A DNA stretch of 9,409 nucleotides from an uncultured Clostridia bacterium (GTDB lineage Bacteria > Bacillota > Clostridia > TANB77 > CAG-508), in the NCBI GenBank assembly GCA_934167225.1, contig CAKPLD010000048.1:1-9409 (forward strand). The letters are read 5' to 3'. Positions 1 through 4,341 of the stretch are shown one piece after another (within the stretch, counting starts at the first letter, position 1; the number at the start of each line of letters is the position of its first letter). A program made the position numbers and the translations under genes. The notes under the pieces are model-generated. The model made no database searches. It saw nothing but the letters and a program-made list of their open reading frames with translations, and had not been told where the DNA came from.

Positions 1-33
1 GTAGCAGAAACTACAGAAAACAAAGCTGAATAA
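1..33 (+). CDS. 3' end of an unidentified upstream gene
   Basis: Reading frame 1 is open from the window edge and gives VAETTENKAE followed by a TAA stop at 31-33. The tail is hydrophilic and acidic, as in many protein C-termini, but too short to identify. It ends 12 bases before trmB, whose ribosome-binding site follows directly, so the two genes are probably cotranscribed. That this frame is truly coding is inferred from its position. Confidence 0.4.
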   Translation, partial: VAETTENKAE

Positions 34-45
34 TAGGAGAATATT

Positions 46-708
46 ATGAGAATTAGATACAAAAAATGGGCAAGGCCAGAACTAGAAGCAAGTCCTTTTT
101 ATGTAGATAATCCTGAAGATGAAAGAGGAAAGTGGAGGAAATTATATAAAGATCCAACACTTCCTCTTTATTTAGAATTAGGATGTGGAAAAGGATATTT
201 TATAGCAAATTTGGCAAGCGATCATAAAGATATAAATTATATAGCAATTGATTTAGTTGATGCAATGCTGGGACTTGCAAAAAGAAATGTTGAACAGATA
301 TATAAGGAAAAAAATAAAGAAACAGACAATATATTTTTAACAAGATTTGATATAGAAAGAATTAATTTAATTTTATCTAAAGAAGATAAAATTAATAGAA
401 TTTATATTAATTTTTGTAATCCATGGCCAAGAGGAAAACATCATAAAAAGAGGCTTACACATACAAGACAGCTTGAAAAATATAAAGAATTTTTAAACAA
501 AGATGGAGAAATTTATTTTAAGACAGATGATGATAATTTGTTTTTAGATAGTTTGAATTATTTTGAAGAAGCAGGTTTTGAGATTGTTAAGAAAACTTTT
601 GATTTGCATGAAGAGGTTGACTTTTGGGAAAATATCGAAACTGAGCATGAGAAGATGTTTTCAGAACAGGGGATAAAGATTAAGGCTTTGGTTGCTAGGT
701 TGAATTAA
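46..708 (+). CDS. trmB: tRNA (guanine-N7-)-methyltransferase TrmB
   Basis: TrmB uses S-adenosylmethionine to make m7G, usually at position 46 in the variable loop of many tRNAs; it is a cytoplasmic Rossmann-fold enzyme. The 220-residue product has the SAM-binding motif LELGCGKGY at residues 43-51. The family signature around residues 121-136 reads INFCNPWPRGKHHKKR, with Asn in the usual Asp position of the DPWP box. KTDD lies at 159-162 and TEHEKMFSEQG at 199-209 matches the family's C-terminal TExE...F...G block. The length is normal. AGGAG at 36-40 precedes the ATG, supporting this start. It follows an upstream gene closely, so it is likely the last gene of an operon. No classical terminator follows; only a weak 8-bp inverted repeat (712-719/753-760) with a 33-nt loop is visible. 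Confidence 0.96.
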   Translation: MRIRYKKWARPELEASPFYVDNPEDERGKWRKLYKDPTLPLYLELGCGKGYFIANLASDHKDINYIAIDLVDAMLGLAKRNVEQIYKEKNKETDNIFLTRFDIERINLILSKEDKINRIYINFCNPWPRGKHHKKRLTHTRQLEKYKEFLNKDGEIYFKTDDDNLFLDSLNYFEEAGFEIVKKTFDLHEEVDFWENIETEHEKMFSEQGIKIKALVARLN

Positions 709-811
709 AATTAAACAAGCAAGGTTGTATAAAAATTGTAGTTTCTTGATAACTTGTTTATAGTTTGTCAAAAAATGTCGAACGATTTTTAGAAAAATTA
801 ATTAAAAACTA

Positions 812-840
812 TTGCAATTATAAAAAATAATGTATATAAT
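812..840 (+). promoter_or_regulatory. Sigma-A promoter of a short antisense RNA
   Basis: TTGCAA (812-817), a 17-nt spacer and a perfect TATAAT (835-840) predict transcription from about 847. There is no ORF with a ribosome-binding site downstream before the strong terminator that ends near 917. This promoter therefore appears to serve a non-coding RNA of about 70 nt. Confidence 0.75.
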
Positions 841-846
841 AATATT

Positions 847-917
847 GTAATTCAAGGATACCACAAAAAAATAAAGTCTAGAAAAAACAGGCACCATGCG
901 ATAATGCCTGTTTTTTT
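847..917 (+). ncRNA. Putative antitoxin RNA (RNAII-like), about 70 nt
   Basis: This stretch lies between a near-consensus sigma-A promoter and an intrinsic terminator and holds no plausible reading frame. Near its 5' end it carries TTCAAGGATACCAC (851-864) and ATAAAGTCT (871-879). Both recur at 1051-1064 (one mismatch) and 1074-1082, on the template side of the start region of a convergent minus-strand peptide gene. The RNA can therefore pair in trans with that mRNA on both sides of its Shine-Dalgarno and across its start codon. Its 3' terminator hairpin is shared with the mRNA, giving fully complementary loops. Size, convergent arrangement, paired direct repeats and shared terminator match RNAII of the Enterococcus pAD1 par locus. 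The exact 5' end is inferred from promoter spacing. Confidence 0.65.
882..917. terminator. Bidirectional terminator shared by convergent transcripts
   Basis: A perfect 12-bp stem pairs 882-893 with 905-916 around an 11-nt loop. On the + strand the GC-containing part is followed by a run of seven T (911-917); on the - strand it is followed by six T (887-882). It can end the small + strand RNA and the - strand peptide mRNA. The two transcripts would carry complementary loops, which could start kissing contact. Confidence 0.85.
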
Positions 918-923
918 GCTATT

Positions 924-1055
924 TCAATGAAATACATCAAAAATAGCTTTAAGTACTTGAGCTATTTTCAAAATTATTTTTAAACAGTCTAAAATTTTAT
1001 GTAGAAATTTTGCAATAACATTTGTACTTTTTTTCTTTCGTTTTACTTTTTTCAA
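924..1055 (-). CDS. Small cationic amphipathic peptide, candidate type I toxin
   Basis: A 43-codon frame runs from TTG (1055-1053) to TGA (926-924). It has AAAGGAGG on the minus strand with about eight bases to the start, among the best ribosome-binding sites in the window, which decides the TTG start. Residues 2-9 are KKVKRKKK. The rest, starting STNVIAKFLHKIL, alternates hydrophobic residues with Lys at 16, 20, 26, 30 and 36 and should form an amphipathic helix; net charge is about +10. The mRNA would begin near 1082 (TATAAT at 1094-1089, poor -35) and end at the terminator near 882, about 200 nt. A 9-bp hairpin (940-948/960-968) lies in the coding part. I recognise no family: it lacks the single hydrophobic membrane span and acidic tail of Fst. 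A toxin role is inferred from architecture, not homology. A secreted antimicrobial-type peptide is an alternative. Confidence 0.6.
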   Translation of the reverse strand: MKKVKRKKKSTNVIAKFLHKILDCLKIILKIAQVLKAIFDVFH

Positions 1056-1088
1056 GGATTCCACCTCCTTTCAATAAAGTCTGTAAAG

Positions 1089-1094
1089 ATTATA
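1089..1094 (-). promoter_or_regulatory. -10 element of the toxin-like gene
   Basis: A perfect TATAAT on the minus strand predicts a transcript start near 1082, 27 nt before the TTG start codon. No good -35 lies at 16-18 nt (CAACTT at 17). An inverted repeat AGTTGT/ACAACT (1113-1118/1133-1138) overlaps the -35 position and could be an operator, but this is weak. Confidence 0.45.
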
Positions 1095-1153
1095 CAACAA
1101 AATATTTAAAAAAGTTGTCGAAATTAGTCATAACAACTAAAAAAATAAAAATA

Positions 1154-1183
1154 GCCATAAATTTAAAACTCTTGCATATAAAT
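1154..1183 (+). promoter_or_regulatory. Sigma-E-like (mother-cell) promoter
   Basis: GCCATAAA (1154-1161), 13 nt, CATATAAAT (1175-1183). This resembles the Bacillus/Clostridium sigma-E consensus, with a -35 near GTCATATT and a -10 near CATATAAT. The same two elements with the same 13-nt spacing lie upstream of spoIVA at the end of this window, and spoIVA is a known sigma-E gene in Bacillus subtilis. The downstream genes are therefore probably expressed in the mother cell during sporulation. Confidence 0.6.
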
Positions 1184-1200
1184 AAAAAGAGGTGTTAAAA

Positions 1201-1401
1201 ATGGCATATTCAGAAAGAGAACTATTTGCAAGAATACTTCAACATTTCCAAGTAATGGCTCTGGAACATTGCACACAAGGCTTGGAAACCATTGTTTTTA
1301 TAGGCCAACATCTCTATATGATAATACATAGATTGAAAGGAGCGTTGGAAAGCTATGTCAGAATTAGATCAAGAGCAAAGACAAGAAAAAACAGAAGATA
1401 G
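1201..1401 (+). CDS. Small hypothetical protein, sporulation-associated by context
   Basis: This 66-residue product begins at ATG 1201, preceded by AGAGGTG (1188-1194) with six bases of spacing. An in-frame GTG at 1192 lies inside that ribosome-binding site and is rejected as the start. The sequence is mostly helical in character (SERELFARILQHFQVM..., then ALEHCTQGLETIVFIGQHL) and ends in an Arg/Lys-rich tail (RIRSRAKTRKNRR). That tail is encoded in the 47 bases overlapping the next gene, in another frame. I do not recognise a family. The sigma-E-like promoter upstream and the GerQ-like gene downstream suggest a role in spore coat or cortex formation; that is inference from context only. Confidence 0.6.
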   Translation: MAYSERELFARILQHFQVMALEHCTQGLETIVFIGQHLYMIIHRLKGALESYVRIRSRAKTRKNRR

Positions 1402-1738
1402 AAATGTGAGTATAAACCAAAATTCACCAGAAATACTTACAAATCCTATTTATACTCCAGCATTTTTAAGACAACAAATAGGAAGGCTTATGAGGGTGGA
1501 GTTTTTAATAGGAACAAATAATATGACAGATAGAATTGGAATTTTGGAAGATGTTGGAGCAAGCTATATTTTGCTACGTTCTTTTGAAAATGATAGTTTG
1601 ATTTATTGTGATATTTATGCAATTAAATTTATTACGATTTCCACAACAGGTATTTATGGAAGTATGAATAATTTCCAAAATATGGGGGCAACAATGAATA
1701 ATGGTGGCTCAATGATGAGAGGACCCATGATGTACTAA
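1355..1738 (+). CDS. GerQ-like spore coat protein
   Basis: The 127-residue product has a polar N-terminus (residues 1-30), a compact central domain (about 33-97) and a Met/Asn/Gly-rich tail ending GGSMMRGPMMY. The central domain reads LRQQIGRLMRVEF at 38-50, then RIGILEDVGASYILLRS at 60-76 and YCDIYAIKFITI at 84-95. Its order (helix, strand, 'G.le..g.dyi.L', strand with 'Y...I.fIt') resembles the core of GerQ, a coat protein crosslinked by transglutaminase in Bacillus and needed for localisation of the cortex-lytic enzyme CwlJ. The match is from memory of the family and is partial; the Gln-rich N-terminus of Bacillus GerQ is absent. AAAGGAG at 1336-1342 lies 12 nt from the ATG, rather far. 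The start overlaps the upstream small gene by 47 nt, so translation may be coupled. An inverted repeat after the stop is the likely terminator. Confidence 0.6.
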   Translation: MSELDQEQRQEKTEDRNVSINQNSPEILTNPIYTPAFLRQQIGRLMRVEFLIGTNNMTDRIGILEDVGASYILLRSFENDSLIYCDIYAIKFITISTTGIYGSMNNFQNMGATMNNGGSMMRGPMMY

Positions 1739-1755
1739 TTTTTTTGTTTGTTTAG

Positions 1756-1806
1756 ACCGGTTTTTGTAAACATGCATTACATTTAAGGAACTGTAAAAAA
1801 ACCGGT
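1756..1806 (+). terminator. Probable terminator after the GerQ-like gene
   Basis: ACCGGTTTTT (1756-1765) pairs perfectly with AAAAACCGGT (1797-1806). The 31-nt loop is long and the following T tract is interrupted (TTCTTTT), so this is a moderate terminator. Confidence 0.5.
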
Positions 1807-1824
1807 TCTTTTCGAGCAAAATCT

Positions 1825-1852
1825 TTGCAAATAATAACAAATAGTGTATAAT
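1825..1852 (+). promoter_or_regulatory. Sigma-A promoter of whiA-hemW
   Basis: TTGCAA (1825-1830), a 16-nt spacer and a perfect TATAAT (1847-1852) lie 29 bases before the whiA start codon, with AAAAAGGAG in between. This housekeeping promoter should drive both whiA and hemW. Confidence 0.7.
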
Positions 1853-1881
1853 AGCCATATAAAGAAAAAAGGAGAAAAACC

Positions 1882-2743
1882 ATGTCATTTTCACAGGAAG
1901 TAAAAGAAGAATTGAGCAAATTAAATAATTTAGTAAATAAAGATGAATTAAAATACGAATTTTTAGGCTACATATCAAGTGATAACACAATTATAAAAAA
2001 AAATAGTGTTAAATATACAACAGAAAATGATTACAATATAGACAGGTATGCGAAAATAGCAAGAAATATAGGATTTGAAGAATTTGATATAAATGTAAAT
2101 GGTAAAGTTTTTATGGTAGAAATAAGAAAAAATTTAGAAGATATTTTAACTAAAATTCGGACTAGATAATTGGAATGTTATAAATTTAGAAAATATCGAA
2201 AGGACAAAAATTCAATCATTTATGAGAGGTCTGTTTATGGGCGCAGGTTCTATAAATAACCCCGAAAAAAAGTATCATTTAGAATGTAAAGCTATAGAAA
2301 CAAATATGGCAAAAAATATAGTAGATATTATGAAAACAAACAATATATATTTTAAACAAAGAGAAAATATACTTTACATGAAAGAAGGAGAAGAAATATC
2401 CAAATTTTTAGCATTTATTGGTGCTGTAAAATCTGTTATGAAATTTGAAGAAATTAGAGTTGAAAGGCATATGAATAATAAAGTAAATAGACTAGTAAAT
2501 TGTGAAACAGCAAATTTAAATAAAGTTTTAAATGCCTCTGTTGAGCAGATAAATGCAATAAAAAAATTAAAAGAAAATGGAAAATTTGAAAAATTGGATG
2601 ATAGTTTAAAAGAGATTGCTACATTAAGGATGGAAAACCCAGATATGCCATTAATAGAACTAGGTAAAAAATTAGCAAATCCAATCGGAAAATCAGGTGT
2701 TAATTATAGATTAAAAAAAATTGTAAAATTAGCTGAAGAATAA
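1882..2743 (+). CDS. whiA: WhiA regulator, read through a +1 frameshift at CGG-A
   Basis: WhiA is a conserved Gram-positive protein with a LAGLIDADG-like domain and a C-terminal HTH, linked to cell division and, in actinomycetes, sporulation. The N-terminal part (MSFSQEVKEELSKL...) is in frame 1 from ATG 1882, with AAAAAGGAG upstream, and hits TAA at 2167-2169. Homology continues in the +1 frame: RGLFMGAGSINNPEKKYHLE (residues 115-134 of the joined protein), VNRLVNCETANLNK (201-214) and the C-terminal IGKSGVNYRLKKI. The +1 frame is closed by TAA at 2147-2149, so the shift must fall within 2150-2169. Skipping C2158 of the in-frame CGG (codon 93) gives ...LTKI-GLDNWNV... and a 286-residue protein, slightly shorter than the roughly 316 of Bacillus. 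Dropping one A from 2152-2155 would also work. The downstream ATG 2222 has no usable ribosome-binding site, so two separate proteins are unlikely. Confidence 0.85.
2158..2161 (+). other. CGGA +1 frameshift site in whiA
   Basis: In-frame CGG followed by A. Zero frame continues CGG ACT AGA TAA; the homologous frame starts at GGA (2159). The two other broken genes in this window have the same tetranucleotide at the same phase. Confidence 0.55.
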
Positions 2744-2755
2744 AAGGAGCATATA

Positions 2756-3904
2756 ATGAGAAAATTAGGAGCATATATTCATATACCATTTTGCAAGCAA
2801 AAGTGTTATTATTGTGATTTTGTTTCTTATTCAAACAAGGAAAAATATTTCGATAAATATGTACAAGCATTAATTAAAGAAATAAATAATTTTACAAAAG
2901 AAAATGAGATTGAAATTGAAACTCTTTATATAGGAGGCGGAACCCCATCTCTTATTAATGCTAAATATATAGAAAAAATAATAGACACACTAAAAGCAAA
3001 GAAATTGTTAACAAACACAAAAGAAATAACAATAGAAGTAAATCCAGGCACAGTAAATGAAGAAAAACTTAAAATATATAAAGGTTTAGGAATAAATAGG
3101 TTAAGCATAGGCCTTCAAAGCACAGATGATAATATGCTTAAGCAAATTGGAAGGATACATTGTTATGATGAATTTTTAAATACTTACCAAGTAGCTAGAA
3201 AAGTAGGATTTGATAATATAAATGTTGATTTAATGATAGGACTTCCAAACCAAAAAATTTCAGATGTAAAAAAATCTTTAGAGAAAATTATTAAATTAAA
3301 CCCAAAAAAACCTGAACACATTTCTGTTTATTCATTAATAGTGGAAGAAAACACACCGATTGAAAAAATGCTAAATAACGGAAATTTAAGCCTGCCAGAT
3401 GAAGAATTAGAGAGAAATATGTATTGGTATGTTAAAAATTTTCTCGAATTAAATGGATATAAACATTATGAAATATCTAATTTTGCAAAAAAAGGTTTCG
3501 AATCTAAACATAATATGGATTGCTGGAATCAAAAGGAATATATAGGTTTTGGCGTTTCCGCCCATTCATATATTGATGATGTTAGATTTGGAAATATTAG
3601 TAGCATAGAAGAGTATTTGAAAAATTGCGAAAATGGTGAATTTGAGAAAAATAAAATTATTGATGAAGTAGAAAAGGATGTTTTTAGTAAAGAGCAAGAG
3701 TTTATGCTTATTGGTCTTAGAAAAATTGAAGGTGTTTCGATTCAAGATTTTAAGAACAAATTTGGAGAAAATCCGATTTTTATTTTTAAAGATGCGCTAA
3801 ATAAATTGGTTGATGAAAGTCTTGTAGTAGTAGATTTTGATAATATAAGACTAACAAATAAAGGATTAGATTTTGCAAACTTGGTGTGGGAGGAATTTGT
3901 ATAA
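2756..3904 (+). CDS. hemW: Radical SAM heme chaperone HemW
   Basis: HemW (formerly annotated as oxygen-independent coproporphyrinogen III oxidase-like) is a radical SAM protein that binds heme and is thought to deliver it to respiratory proteins. The 382-residue product carries the [4Fe-4S] motif CKQKCYYC (Cys 13, 17, 20) after AYIHIPF, the GGGTPS SAM-contact motif at 60-65, VNPGTVN in the barrel, and HNMDCWNQKEYIGFGVSAHSY-type sequence near residues 250-272, which is typical of HemW. The C-terminal HemN-type domain (EQEFMLIGLRKIEGVS) is present. Length is normal. AAAGGAG at 2743-2749 with seven bases of spacing supports the ATG. It starts 12 bases after whiA and shares its operon. True HemW and HemN are easily confused; the CX3CX2C followed by Asp-Phe and the length favour HemW. 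Confidence 0.92.
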   Translation: MRKLGAYIHIPFCKQKCYYCDFVSYSNKEKYFDKYVQALIKEINNFTKENEIEIETLYIGGGTPSLINAKYIEKIIDTLKAKKLLTNTKEITIEVNPGTVNEEKLKIYKGLGINRLSIGLQSTDDNMLKQIGRIHCYDEFLNTYQVARKVGFDNINVDLMIGLPNQKISDVKKSLEKIIKLNPKKPEHISVYSLIVEENTPIEKMLNNGNLSLPDEELERNMYWYVKNFLELNGYKHYEISNFAKKGFESKHNMDCWNQKEYIGFGVSAHSYIDDVRFGNISSIEEYLKNCENGEFEKNKIIDEVEKDVFSKEQEFMLIGLRKIEGVSIQDFKNKFGENPIFIFKDALNKLVDESLVVVDFDNIRLTNKGLDFANLVWEEFV

Positions 3905-3952
3905 AAAATAGATAAATTAGTAGTAACAGAAACTAATTTATCTATTTTTTAT
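3901..3952. terminator. Bidirectional terminator between hemW and xre
   Basis: A perfect 20-bp stem (3901-3920/3933-3952) encloses a 12-nt loop, with six-base A/T runs on each side so that both transcripts end in U. The hemW stop codon (3902-3904) and the stop codon of the opposing xre gene (3951-3949) both lie inside the stem. Confidence 0.9.
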
Positions 3953-4209
3953 ACGGATTTTTTTTCTTTTGATGTTTGTTTATTATTAGATATTTTTTGT
4001 GGATATGGTTTGGAAGTATCGGTTCTATAAAGAAGATAATCTACACTGGTGTTATAGTAATCGGCAAGTTTGGATAATAGCTCCAATGGAATATTACGTT
4101 TATTTATTTCGTAATATGAATATGCAACTTGTGAAATATTTAAAATTTTACTTATTTCTTTTTGTGTTAAATCATGGTCTTCTCTTAAACTTTTTATTCT
4201 AGTTTTCAT
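3949..4209 (-). CDS. Xre-family HTH repressor
   Basis: This 86-residue protein has a single helix-turn-helix domain of the Xre/Cro/C1 type at residues 5-60. The recognisable parts are IKSLREDHDLTQKEISKILN, the turn and recognition helix around NISQVAYSYYE (24-34), and the closing LSKLADYYNTSVDYLL. A Lys/Ser-rich tail of about 25 residues follows, with no second sensing domain. AAAGGA lies about 11 bases before the ATG. It is transcribed divergently from the pilin/FGE-like gene, and a 19-bp palindrome in the intergenic region (4285-4303) is a likely operator for it. It probably represses that neighbour and perhaps itself. Such lone Xre regulators are common in mobile and chromosomal DNA alike; nothing here shows a phage. 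Confidence 0.9.
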   Translation of the reverse strand: MKTRIKSLREDHDLTQKEISKILNISQVAYSYYEINKRNIPLELLSKLADYYNTSVDYLLYRTDTSKPYPQKISNNKQTSKEKKSV

Positions 4210-4251
4210 TTTTGAATTTGTCCTTTCTTTTTGAAATATTTTGATAAGAAA

Positions 4252-4257
4252 ATTATA
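4252..4257 (-). promoter_or_regulatory. -10 element of xre
   Basis: A perfect TATAAT on the minus strand lies about 42 bases before the xre start codon. No convincing -35 is visible (CAATAT at 17 nt), which would fit a weak or regulated promoter. Confidence 0.4.
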
Positions 4258-4277
4258 GATTAAAACAAATTGTTATA

Positions 4278-4306
4278 TTGACATTTAAAACATAATGTTT
4301 TAAAAT
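4278..4306 (+). promoter_or_regulatory. Sigma-A promoter of the pilin/FGE-like gene
   Basis: Perfect TTGACA (4278-4283), 17-nt spacer, TAAAAT (4301-4306). The spacer is almost entirely occupied by the palindrome at 4285-4303, so a bound repressor would block RNA polymerase directly. Confidence 0.75.
4285..4303. promoter_or_regulatory. Palindromic operator candidate for the Xre repressor
   Basis: TTAAAACAT-A-ATGTTTTAA is a perfect 9-bp inverted repeat around one central base. It sits between the -35 and -10 of the rightward promoter and just upstream of the divergent xre promoter. Position and symmetry fit a dimeric Xre-family repressor. Confidence 0.6.
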
Positions 4307-4341
4307 AAATTTAGAAAAAAGACGAAAGGTAGGATTTGGGA

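Larger units (their letters stand above)
851..1082. repeat. Two-part direct repeats (DRa/DRb-like) flanking a toxin-like gene
   Basis: Block b, TTCAAGGAT(A/T)CCAC, occurs at 851-864 and 1051-1064 with 13 of 14 identical bases. Block a, AATAAAGTCT, occurs at 870-879 and 1073-1082 and is identical. Order and orientation are kept and the gap between blocks differs by only three bases. In the minus-strand mRNA the 1051-1082 copy surrounds the Shine-Dalgarno and contains the TTG start codon. The 851-879 copy lies in the opposing small RNA. This is how the DRa and DRb repeats of par loci mediate antisense pairing. Confidence 0.8.

Noticed and set aside
712..760. Possible terminator after trmB (TAAACAAG/CTTGTTTA)
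   Set aside because: An 8-bp AT-rich stem with a 33-nt loop and no T tract is too weak to call.
830..864. A second peptide start at the 851-879 repeat copy on the minus strand
   Set aside because: The copy keeps CCTTGAA but has lost the Shine-Dalgarno (poly-T instead), lies beyond the terminator, and its frame closes after 17 codons.
1113..1138. Inverted repeat AGTTGT/ACAACT upstream of the toxin-like gene
   Set aside because: Six base pairs with a 14-nt loop; it could be an operator or a weak minus-strand terminator, but there is no independent support.
1709..1990. 93-codon minus-strand frame with hydrophobic stretches
   Set aside because: It crosses the GerQ-like terminator, the whiA promoter and the whiA start; no ribosome-binding site.
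2222..2743. Independent second gene for the C-terminal half of WhiA
   Set aside because: The nearest purine-rich tract (GAAAGGA, 2198-2204) is 17 bases from ATG 2222, and homology runs on upstream of that ATG in the same frame.
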